Part shown: piece after piece, positions 37,941 through 44,239 of the stretch
Layout of the letters: every line of letters begins with the position of its first letter
How positions within the stretch are numbered: the stretch's first letter is position 1
NCBI GenBank assembly: GCA_022826745.1
Contig: JAJDUI010000013.1
Coordinates: 1-44,239 of the forward strand
Source: Thermoanaerobaculia bacterium
GTDB taxonomy: Bacteria; Acidobacteriota; Thermoanaerobaculia; Multivoradales; Multivoraceae
Reading direction: 5' to 3'
DNA length: 44,239 nucleotides
The notes under the pieces: model-generated
Told to the model about the DNA's origin: nothing
Databases searched by the model: none
What the model saw: the letters and a program-made list of their open reading frames with translations, nothing else
Made by a program: the position numbers and the translations under genes

Positions 37941-39065
37941 ATGGACACCGAATCCAGTTCACCTCTACATCTTCCGAGCCTGAAGATCACGGGGTTTCGC
38001 GGCTTCGATCACTTGGAGATCCCGCGTCTGGGGCGCGTCACCTTGCTTGCGGGGCGGAACGGCGCCGGCAAGACGACAGTGTTGGATGCCGTTCGCGTCC
38101 TCGCTACGCGGGGTCGCCCGAGTGTGCTGGCGGATCTTCTGGAGGAGCGCGAGGAGTTCGTCACCGACCGGAACAAGAGCGGAGAACCGTTGACGATCCC
38201 GGACGTTGCGGCCCTCTTCCACGGCCGGGGCGAGGCCCGCGGCAACGGCCTCGCCATCGGTCCAGGGCCGGAGAAGGGCAACCTCAGGCTGGCGCGTTCG
38301 TCCCCGGACGAGTGGACCGACGAGCAGAAGCCGCTCCCCATCGACGGGGAAGCCTTGAAGGTCGAGTATGGAGATTGGAAGGACTACGTGCCATGGTCGC
38401 TGATGGCTGGTTCGTCCCCCAAGTACGTCTTGGATTCGCTGTTGGGAACACGGCGGTTCAGCGAGGCTGACTGGCCGGCTCCGATCAAGTGCGAGTCGCT
38501 CGGTCCCGGTTTGCCGGACAACACTCGTCTGGCCGTCCTCTGGAGCCTCATCCATCTCACCGACGCTGAGGACTTCCTGGTCGGAACGATGAGCCGGCAC
38601 CTCGACGAGAAGGTACAGCGGATGGGTGTCGTCAACGACACCGGAGGAGCCCCGGGATCCCTGTCGAAGCGGGGTGTCTTCGTCAAGCTCCAGGGACATC
38701 CACGCCCCGTTCCTCTGAAGCGTTTCGGCGACGGCGCCGTGCGACTGTTCGGCGTCGCTCTGGAGTTGACCCAAAGCCGCGACGGCCTTCTCCTGATCGA
38801 TGAAGCGGAGAACGGTCTCCACCACACCGTTCAGGCGGACTTCTGGCGGCTGGTGCTGCAGGCCGCGCACGACGGCGCCGTGCAAGTCTTGGCCACCACT
38901 CACAGTTGGGACTGCATCGTGGGCTTCGCCCGAGCCGCTACAGAATGCGAGCACACCGACGGAGTCTTGGTTCGGCTGGAGCGATCCGAGGAGGAGTGTC
39001 GCGCCGTCGTCTACTCCGAGGACGAGCTCAAGATAGCCGCCGAGCAGAGAATCGAAGTCCGTTAG
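37941..39065 (+). CDS. AAA ATPase of the OLD-like/SMC-like type, first gene of a candidate defence pair
   Basis: A 374-residue ATPase with ABC/SMC-type motifs: N-terminal LKITGFRGFDHLEIPRLGRV, Walker A GRNGAGKTT (about 36-44), Walker B LLLIDEAENGLHH near 285-297 and switch His in LATTHSWD. The N-terminal KI-FRGF pattern and helical middle are typical of OLD-family and AAA_21-type proteins that partner a nuclease. The gene ends seven bases before a TOPRIM/DUF3226-like gene. This arrangement resembles two-gene ATPase-TOPRIM antiphage systems. The ATG at 37941 is chosen because the upstream open frame is repeat sequence. Confidence 0.9.
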   Translation: MDTESSSPLHLPSLKITGFRGFDHLEIPRLGRVTLLAGRNGAGKTTVLDAVRVLATRGRPSVLADLLEEREEFVTDRNKSGEPLTIPDVAALFHGRGEARGNGLAIGPGPEKGNLRLARSSPDEWTDEQKPLPIDGEALKVEYGDWKDYVPWSLMAGSSPKYVLDSLLGTRRFSEADWPAPIKCESLGPGLPDNTRLAVLWSLIHLTDAEDFLVGTMSRHLDEKVQRMGVVNDTGGAPGSLSKRGVFVKLQGHPRPVPLKRFGDGAVRLFGVALELTQSRDGLLLIDEAENGLHHTVQADFWRLVLQAAHDGAVQVLATTHSWDCIVGFARAATECEHTDGVLVRLERSEEECRAVVYSEDELKIAAEQRIEVR

Positions 39066-39072
39066 GCGAGTG

Positions 39073-39684
39073 ATGGCCGATGAACGGATGATCCTCCTGG
39101 TGGAGGGGGAGGACGACGAGCATGTCGTGCTCCACCTTTATCGGGAGGCCCATAGCAGCGAACCGCCCTTCACGATCGAGAACAAGGAGAACTACACGAA
39201 GCTCCTTCAAGGCCTTCCGGTGGATCTCAAGAGACCCGGCCTGAAAGTCGTGGGCATCTTGGCGGACGCCGATGACAACGTCGAAGCGAGGTGGTTGGAG
39301 CTCTCCCAGGCGGTGAAGGAAGGCGGCAGACGCTTGCCCGATGCGCCGGCCCCGTCCGGCACCATCGTTGAAGGCAGCCTTCGAGTCGGCGTCTGGCTGA
39401 TGCCGGACAACCGAAGCGCGGGGGAACTGGAGGACTTCGCTCGCCAACTGGTCCCATCGTCGGATCGCGTGTGGCCGCGGGCCAAGCGGTACATTGAGGG
39501 CATTCCCGATGAGGACCGGAGATTCAAGCCCGGCAAGATCTCGAAAGCCAAGCTCTATGCATGGCTAGCATCGCGCTTGCTTCCACAGCGCATGGGCGCG
39601 GCCATCACCGCCGGCGACCTGGACGCCCAGGCCCCCCTTGCCAGGCAGTTCGCCAAGTGGCTGGCCGATCTGTTCGGAGAGTGA
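39073..39684 (+). CDS. TOPRIM/DUF3226-like protein, partner of the AAA ATPase
   Basis: A 203-residue protein with TOPRIM-like acidic motifs: LLVEGEDDEHVV (about residues 7-18, first acidic cluster) and GILADADDN (about 61-69, DxD). They are followed by VWLMPDNRSAGELEDFARQL (about 113-132) and a C-terminal helix region KAKLYAWLASRLLPQRMG. These match the DUF3226 family as I know it, usually encoded beside an ATP-binding protein. TOPRIM partners in OLD, Gabija and PARIS-type systems cut nucleic acid when the ATPase senses infection. The GTG at 39070 is an alternative start. A cytoplasmic nuclease role is inference from motifs and context. Confidence 0.82.
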   Translation: MADERMILLVEGEDDEHVVLHLYREAHSSEPPFTIENKENYTKLLQGLPVDLKRPGLKVVGILADADDNVEARWLELSQAVKEGGRRLPDAPAPSGTIVEGSLRVGVWLMPDNRSAGELEDFARQLVPSSDRVWPRAKRYIEGIPDEDRRFKPGKISKAKLYAWLASRLLPQRMGAAITAGDLDAQAPLARQFAKWLADLFGE

Positions 39685-39760
39685 CCTTCGGTCCGTGTTG
39701 CCGCCAACGTCGAGACCGGGCAGGTCGTACGCGGCCTGGGCCGTAGCCCGGAACAGAACG

Positions 39761-39832
39761 GCCGCCGGCTCCGCCGGCGACGATTTCGAGGCCGCCTGCG
39801 GCGGCAGCGGGTCAGAAGACCCGCGCACCCAG
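39761..39832. repeat. Type I right half element between convergent genes
   Basis: GCCGCCGGCTCCGCCGGCG and GCCGCC-TGC-GGCGGC hairpins followed by a perfect right arm ending five bases before the SCP2 gene stop. No left arm. Confidence 0.92.
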
Positions 39833-39837
39833 TTCCC

Positions 39838-40173
39838 TCACCCCACCCGAAACAGACTCCCCATCCGCATCGCCAGCCCCATGTCTCCGTCGATCCGGAG
39901 CTTCCCGCTCATGAACGCGACGGTGCCGTCCAGTTCGCCCGACGTGAGCTGGACGTAGTCGGCCGCCTCCATCGACAACGTCATCGTCGGCGCGTCGTGG
40001 GCGCCGTCGCCGACGGTGCAGGTGCCGTCCTTGATCGCGCAGTGCCACAGGCCGCCGCCGTCGCCCGAGAGGTTGAACTGGATCACGGCGTCGAGGCCGG
40101 CCGCGGCCTGCGCGTCCAGGCGGCCGGGCATCCGGCTGAAGATGTCGGTGATGGCGGCGGCGGTGTCGGTCAT
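39838..40173 (-). CDS. SCP2 sterol-binding-like domain protein
   Basis: A 111-residue single-domain protein with the SCP2 pattern: DIFSRMPGRLDAQAAAGLDAVIQFNLSG at the start, a central WHCAIKDGTC strand pair, DAPTMTLSMEAADYVQLTSGELD (about 59-81) and the closing AFMSGKLRIDGDMGLAMRM. The family binds lipids or acyl-CoA in a hydrophobic tunnel; bacterial stand-alone copies have mostly unknown ligands. AAGGAAA seven bases before the ATG supports the start. It is divergent from the DUF2235 gene; 40174-40306 presumably holds both promoters, though none is clear. Confidence 0.9.
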   Translation of the reverse strand: MTDTAAAITDIFSRMPGRLDAQAAAGLDAVIQFNLSGDGGGLWHCAIKDGTCTVGDGAHDAPTMTLSMEAADYVQLTSGELDGTVAFMSGKLRIDGDMGLAMRMGSLFRVG

Positions 40174-40306
40174 GGGCTGTTTCCTTGGGCCTCGAGGTGA
40201 GGCGTCGAGCCTATCCGGCCCGGCCGGCCACGCCCCCGCAACGTCAAGCGAACTTGGCGTTTGCTCCGCCGCTTCCCCGCGCTAGCCTCCGTGCGCCCAG
40301 CTCGCC

Positions 40307-41488
40307 ATGGCCATACGCATTCCCCGCAACATCGCGCTCTGCTTCGACGGCACCTGGAACAGCGACGATGCCTCGTCGCCGACGAACGTCGTCAAGACCT
40401 GGCAGGCCATCCGCCCGGTCACGTCGGAGGGCGTGGAGCAGCTCACCTACTACGACCGGGGCGTGGGCACCGGGCGTTTCGACCGCTTCCGGGGAGGCGT
40501 GCTCGGCCTCGGGCTGGCCCGGAACGTCGAGCGCGCCTACGAGTGGCTGGCCGCGAACTACCTCCCGCGCGACCGGCTGTTCCTGTTCGGCTACAGCCGC
40601 GGCGCCTACACCGCGCGCAGCCTGGCGGGGCTGATCGGCCTCTGCGGCATTCCCGACGAGGGGCGCCGCGCCTTCGCCGGCCGTCCGCCGGCGGACGCGG
40701 TGAGCGAGGGCATGGCGATCTACCGCATGCGCGCCGGGGAAGCCCGCGACGAACGCGCCGCCCGCCACCGGGAGACGTTCTGCCGGGCGCCGGGCGCCCC
40801 CGAGTTTCGCGGCGCGGACCTCCTCCGGCCCTCGAGCATGGTCCACTTCGTCGGCGTCTGGGACACCGTCGGCGCCCTCGGCGTGCCGGTCACCTGGCTG
40901 AACTGGATCGGCGCCCGCCGCCACCGCTTCCACGACGTGCGGCTCGACCGCCACATTCGCCACGCCTGCCACGCGGTATCGGTGGACGAGGGCCGCCGTC
41001 CCTTCGCGCCCACCCTGTGGCTGAACTCGCCGGCCCCGGGCCAGCACGTGGAGCAGCTCTGGTTCCCGGGCGTGCACGGCGACGTCGGCGGCGGCCGGCC
41101 GCACGCCGGCCTCTCGGACGGCGCCCTGCTCTGGATGTGGGCGAAGGCCTATGCCGCCGGCCTCGCCCTGGAGCCCTGGGCGGCCGTCCACGACACAGCA
41201 CCCGACCCGCTCGGCCCCCAGGGGAAGATGTCCGCCGTCTACCGGGTCTGGGGCCGCCACGACCGGCCGGTCGGCGAAGCGGACGAGAACGGCCGCCCCG
41301 CGGTGACCGGCGAGGCGGTCCACTTCTCGGCCATCCGCCGCCTGGAGAACCCGGAGTCCGAGGCCTACCGCAAGGGCGTCGCCCGCCGCACCCTTCTGCC
41401 GGCCCTGGAGGAGAAGCGCGTCCACCCGGCCCGTCCCGTCCCCGGCGAAGTCGACCCGACCTCCCTGAACTGGGCCGATCCCCCGTAA
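40307..41488 (+). CDS. DUF2235 alpha/beta hydrolase
   Basis: A 393-residue protein of the DUF2235 family. The N-terminal Asp motif is IALCFDGTWNSDD (residues 9-21). TYYDRGVGTGRFDRFRGG follows, then the nucleophile elbow LFGYSRGAYTAR (GxSxG Ser near residue 100), VGVWDTVGALG and WFPGVHGDVGGG with the expected catalytic Asp/His. Related domains occur in type VI secretion phospholipase effectors (Tle1-like), but also in many stand-alone proteins. No secretion-system genes are nearby, so an effector role is not supported here. No signal peptide is visible. Confidence 0.9.
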   Translation: MAIRIPRNIALCFDGTWNSDDASSPTNVVKTWQAIRPVTSEGVEQLTYYDRGVGTGRFDRFRGGVLGLGLARNVERAYEWLAANYLPRDRLFLFGYSRGAYTARSLAGLIGLCGIPDEGRRAFAGRPPADAVSEGMAIYRMRAGEARDERAARHRETFCRAPGAPEFRGADLLRPSSMVHFVGVWDTVGALGVPVTWLNWIGARRHRFHDVRLDRHIRHACHAVSVDEGRRPFAPTLWLNSPAPGQHVEQLWFPGVHGDVGGGRPHAGLSDGALLWMWAKAYAAGLALEPWAAVHDTAPDPLGPQGKMSAVYRVWGRHDRPVGEADENGRPAVTGEAVHFSAIRRLENPESEAYRKGVARRTLLPALEEKRVHPARPVPGEVDPTSLNWADPP

Positions 41489-41581
41489 CCCGCGGGCGCG
41501 ACTGCCGTTATCGGGCCTCATCACCGCGGCGGAGCCGGTACGATTCGAGTTGCGCCGCCCGAAACCGGCGAACAGAAGCCC

Positions 41582-43210
41582 ATGACTGAACGTTTCTTCA
41601 ACACTTCCGGACCGGTGGTTCCAGCCAGGCACTACAGCATCCCGCCGCTGGAGCGGTTCGACCTCGACGAGGTTCTGCGCCTGATCCGGGACGAGCGCTA
41701 CTTCGTGTTGCACGCGCCGCGGCAGACGGGCAAGACGTCCTCGCTGCTGGCTCTTCGCGACCTGCTGAACGAAGAGGGCGCGCACCGCTGCGTGTATGCG
41801 AACGTCGAAGCCGCGCAAACGGCGCGCGGCGACGTTGCGCGCGGCATGCAAGCCATCCTCGGCGAACTCCGAATCCGCGCGCGCGTTACATTCCCCGGCA
41901 ATTCCGGCAGCGGCCTGGAGGACCTGGCGCGCGGGGCGCTGGAGGAAGCCGGCGCCCATGGCGCGTTGCGCGAGGTTCTGGTTCGCTGGTCGACCGCGGA
42001 GGCGAAGCCTCTCGTGCTCCTGCTGGACGAAATCGACGCGTTGGTGGGCGACACGCTGATCTCGGTGCTGCGCCAGCTTCGCGCGGGGTACGACATGCGG
42101 CCGGCGGCGTTCCCGGGGAGCGTGATCCTTTGCGGTATCCGCGATGTCCGTGACTATCGGATCCGCTCGGAGTCGGCCGGTGAGATCATCACCGGCGGCA
42201 GCGCCTTCAACGTCAAGGCGGAGTCGTTGCGGCTGGGCGACTTCAGCAAGGCGGACGTTGCGTCTCTGCTCGCTCAGCACACCGAGGAGACGGGCCAGGA
42301 GTTCACCGGGTCCGCGGTCGCCGCGGTGTGGAACCAGTCGCGGGGCCAGCCGTGGCTGGTGAACGCGCTCGCCTATCAGGCCTGCTTCAAGTGCAAGCCC
42401 AACCGTGACCGGTCGCGGACGATCGACGAGGAAGATGTCATGGAAGCCAGGGAGGAGTTGATCCTCAGCCGCCAGACCCATCTGCACCAGTTGGCGGACA
42501 AGCTCCGGGAGGAGCGGGTGCGTCGCGTCATCGAGCCGGTTCTGAGCGGCGCCGCGGCCGGCGGAGCGGGGGGCAAGGCCAGCCCGAACGACCTGGAGTA
42601 CGTCCGCGACCTGGGCTTGCTGACGCGGCGCGGCGCGGCGCGGGTCGCCAACCCGATCTACCGGGAGGTCATCCCGCGGGAGCTCATGTACGCGCGCGAA
42701 GCGGAAATCGTCCAGGAGACGGAGTGGTACGTGAAGCCGGACGGCGATCTGGACGTGGAGGGCCTGCTGGCGGCGTTCCAGCGGTTCTTTCGCGAGCACT
42801 CCGAGCAGTGGATCGAGCGTTTCCAGTACAAGGAGGCCGGGCCGCAGTTGCTGCTGCAGGCCTTCCTGCAGCGGATCGTCAACGGAGGCGGCCGGATCGA
42901 GCGGGAGTACGCCCTGGGCAGCCGTCGCACCGATCTGCTGATCGTGTGGCCGCCGGGCCGCTTCGCCGGCGCCAGCGAGCCGGGCGTGCCCGCGCGCCGC
43001 TACGTGGTCGAGTGCAAGGTCCTGCGAGGCGGCCTGGAGGCGACGATCCGCGAGGGCCTGGAGCAGACCCTGGCCTACATGGACAAGTGCGGCGGCGAGT
43101 CAGGGCACCTGGTCGTGTTCGACCGGGACGAATCGAAGCCTTGGGAGGAGAAGATCTTCCGCCGCGAGGAGTCTCTGGCCGGCGGGGGAATCACGGTCTG
43201 GGGGGCCTGA
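41582..43210 (+). CDS. AAA ATPase with C-terminal PD-(D/E)XK nuclease-like domain
   Basis: A 542-residue protein. N-terminal FFNTSGPVVPARHYSIPPLER leads into an ATPase domain with Walker A APRQTGKTSS (about 45-54), Walker B LVLLLDEIDALVGD (about 142-155) and arginine-bearing helices. A winged-helix-like middle (about 305-370) follows. The C-terminal domain has GSRRTDLLIVWPPG and YVVECKVLRGG, giving a D-x(n)-E-C-K pattern of the PD-(D/E)XK fold, and QTLAYMDKCGGESGHLVVFD. This matches the AAA_14-like/PDDEXK_9 architecture, widespread in bacteria with erratic distribution and unknown function. Its neighbourhood suggests accessory or defence-related use. Start ATG 41582. Confidence 0.87.
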   Translation: MTERFFNTSGPVVPARHYSIPPLERFDLDEVLRLIRDERYFVLHAPRQTGKTSSLLALRDLLNEEGAHRCVYANVEAAQTARGDVARGMQAILGELRIRARVTFPGNSGSGLEDLARGALEEAGAHGALREVLVRWSTAEAKPLVLLLDEIDALVGDTLISVLRQLRAGYDMRPAAFPGSVILCGIRDVRDYRIRSESAGEIITGGSAFNVKAESLRLGDFSKADVASLLAQHTEETGQEFTGSAVAAVWNQSRGQPWLVNALAYQACFKCKPNRDRSRTIDEEDVMEAREELILSRQTHLHQLADKLREERVRRVIEPVLSGAAAGGAGGKASPNDLEYVRDLGLLTRRGAARVANPIYREVIPRELMYAREAEIVQETEWYVKPDGDLDVEGLLAAFQRFFREHSEQWIERFQYKEAGPQLLLQAFLQRIVNGGGRIEREYALGSRRTDLLIVWPPGRFAGASEPGVPARRYVVECKVLRGGLEATIREGLEQTLAYMDKCGGESGHLVVFDRDESKPWEEKIFRREESLAGGGITVWGA

Positions 43211-43231
43211 GTAGCTGCCGCTTCTACCTGC

Positions 43232-43296
43232 CGGTGCGCGGGTCTTCTGACCCGCTGCCGCCGAAGGCGGCGTCGAATCGCCGGCCGAAGGCCGTC
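43232..43296. repeat. Type I left half element
   Basis: CGGTGCGCGGGTC-TTCT-GACCCGC then GCCGCC-GAA-GGCGGC and GCCGGCCGAAGGCC. No right arm. It lies 21 bases after the AAA-nuclease stop. Confidence 0.9.
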
Positions 43297-43348
43297 CTTT
43301 CCCCGCAACTCCAACAGACTCAATAACTTGCTTCCACGCGCCAACCCC

Positions 43349-43377
43349 TTGACGAATCCCCTCGAACCCCCTATAGT
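43349..43377 (+). promoter_or_regulatory. Sigma-70-type promoter
   Basis: TTGACG (43349-43354) and TATAGT (43372-43377) are separated by exactly 17 bases, the best promoter match in the window. It predicts transcription from about 43385 and a leader of some 320 bases before the last gene. Confidence 0.78.
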
Positions 43378-43707
43378 GCCCAGCCGTAGAGGAACCCCAC
43401 CACAGGGACCGGCCGTCAGGCCAGCCACACTGGATCTGCCCGGCCGTTTCCGCTAGGGTTCCAACACGTCTTTGGACAGACGGCCTTGAAGTCTTTTAGC
43501 GGGAGGTGATGCGCAGCATCAGCTGAGTGACGGTCGGTGGCTCGATCGAGCCGTAGAGCGGCCGTCCAGAGAGAAACGTCAGCGGCCGTGGCAACGCGGG
43601 TAGTCCGCACCGCCACGGCCTGATCTTCGGATCGAACATCTTGGTCCGGCTTGGACAGCCGGGCCGAAACGAACGGCGGCAAAGCCGCCCAAGGAGAAAA
43701 CAAACTG
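43378..43707 (+). promoter_or_regulatory. Long structured 5' leader of the last gene
   Basis: Hairpins visible by eye are CGTCT-TTGGAC-AGACG (43467-43482), GGCTCGATCGAGCC (43539-43552), GGCCGTGGC/GCCACGGCC enclosing GCGG/CCGC (43584-43620), CCGGC-TTGGACA-GCCGG (43646-43662) and GGCGGC-AAA-GCCGCC (43675-43689). The last sits directly before the AAGGAG ribosome binding site (43691-43696). Two hairpins share the loop TTGGAC(A). I recognise no known riboswitch class. With 43211-43348, this accounts for the 497-base gap: repeat, promoter, leader. Confidence 0.6.
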
Positions 43708-44239
43708 ATGAAGCTGATGAAGCACATCACGATCGCGCTGGTTCTCTGCGCGATTCCAGCGATGGCCTTCGGTCAGACGGTCTCTTGCGAGGACTGCACC
43801 CACGAGTTGTCCTATTACATGGGCGAGGGCGGGTTCGTCGCAACGGCCGGCGAGGACGCCAAGATGGTGACCTACGTTGCCACCTGCGGCGGCATCACCA
43901 GGACCGGCGAACTCACGCCCAACGACGACGGCGTCGTGGCGATGCTGTTCAACATGGACAACAACCTCGCCTGCCATTCGGCGTCGGTGGATGACGACGG
44001 CGTCACCAAGAACCGCCTGCAGGTCGGCCCCGTCATGGACGGCGGCTGGTACTGGATCACGGACGACATGAACTCGGCCGTTGGCAACCTGGTTGCCCAG
44101 GACGTTCTCGACAACGAGGCGGTCAAGCTGACCGGCGCCGGCGAGGGCGTTTCGATGGCGATGGGCATGGGCGCCGTCTTCATGAAGGAGACGAGTTCGG
44201 GCCGCGTCGGCATCCTGCCGAACATTCTGCCGGAGCCTC
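43708..44239 (+). CDS. Secreted protein, truncated by window end
   Basis: The first 177 residues of an open frame running off the window. A signal peptide MKLMKHITIALVLCAIPAMAFG is followed by QTVSCEDCTHELSYYMGEGGF, with a CxxC pair. Further landmarks are YVATCGGITRTGELTPNDDG, FNMDNNLACHSASVDDDGV, GGWYWITDDMNSAVGNLVAQ and a Met/Gly-rich stretch SMAMGMGAVFMKETSSG. Family not recognised. The strong promoter, structured leader and ribosome binding site suggest a highly expressed, regulated exported protein. The ATG at 43708 follows AAGGAG by 11 bases; the ATG at 43717 is an alternative. Confidence 0.8.
   Translation, partial: MKLMKHITIALVLCAIPAMAFGQTVSCEDCTHELSYYMGEGGFVATAGEDAKMVTYVATCGGITRTGELTPNDDGVVAMLFNMDNNLACHSASVDDDGVTKNRLQVGPVMDGGWYWITDDMNSAVGNLVAQDVLDNEAVKLTGAGEGVSMAMGMGAVFMKETSSGRVGILPNILPEP

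Noticed and set aside
40307..41488. Type VI secretion phospholipase effector
   Set aside because: DUF2235 is shared with such effectors, but no VgrG, Hcp, PAAR or immunity gene is nearby.

Overview
The window is GC-rich bacterial DNA, gene-dense, with codon use strongly biased to G/C at third positions. Several things point to Acidobacteriota, possibly a Thermoanaerobaculia-like lineage: a secreted von Willebrand A protein of the acidobacterial VWFA-related type (33664-35388), secreted proteins ending in a C-terminal module I associate with Acidobacteriota, and a Gram-negative envelope gene pair (MsbA-like exporter and DUF374 acyltransferase). This assignment is inference; no rRNA gene is present.

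Layout. 1-133: start of an outward-reading transposase and its IS terminus. 210-7932: housekeeping block with an ArsR-type regulator, tRNA-Met(CAU), tilS, ftsH, the c-di-AMP operon cdaA-cdaR-glmM, then pdxJ. 8077-11511 (minus): ligA followed by a sigma-54-type response regulator. 11887-14505: MsbA-like exporter and DUF374 acyltransferase. 14583-21837: four secreted paralogues, two of them HExxHxxGxxH metalloproteases, all sharing the C-terminal module. 21966-27603: glycosyltransferase, radical SAM/SPASM-methyltransferase fusion, and Gfo/Idh/MocA-aldo/keto reductase fusion. 27912-29588: ilvD. 29882-30226 (minus): small secreted Cys-containing protein. 30320-31850: complete IS with a DDE transposase. 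31977-43210: accessory region with hicBA, a pseudokinase, the VWFA protein, an S9 peptidase, an AAA ATPase plus TOPRIM/DUF3226-like pair (candidate defence system), an SCP2 protein, a DUF2235 hydrolase and an AAA-PD-(D/E)XK protein. 43349-44239: strong promoter, long structured leader and the start of a secreted protein.

The most striking feature is a family of nested palindromic elements at about 25 places. Each terminal arm is itself a hairpin: type I GCGGGTC-TTCT-GACCCGC, type II GCCGGCC-TTCT-GGCCGGC, both preceded by GGTGC. Complete copies have two arms in inverted orientation around further GC-rich hairpins and measure about 127-160 bp (one is 273 bp). They occur between genes and also, in frame, inside at least five protein genes: glmM (2), the radical SAM-methyltransferase (2), the Gfo-AKR fusion (1), the S9 peptidase (3) and the N-terminus of the second metalloprotease (1). 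There they add roughly 10-47 residues without breaking the reading frame. The behaviour resembles Rickettsia palindromic elements, but the sequence is different. No REP-associated (Y1/HUH) transposase is visible in the window.
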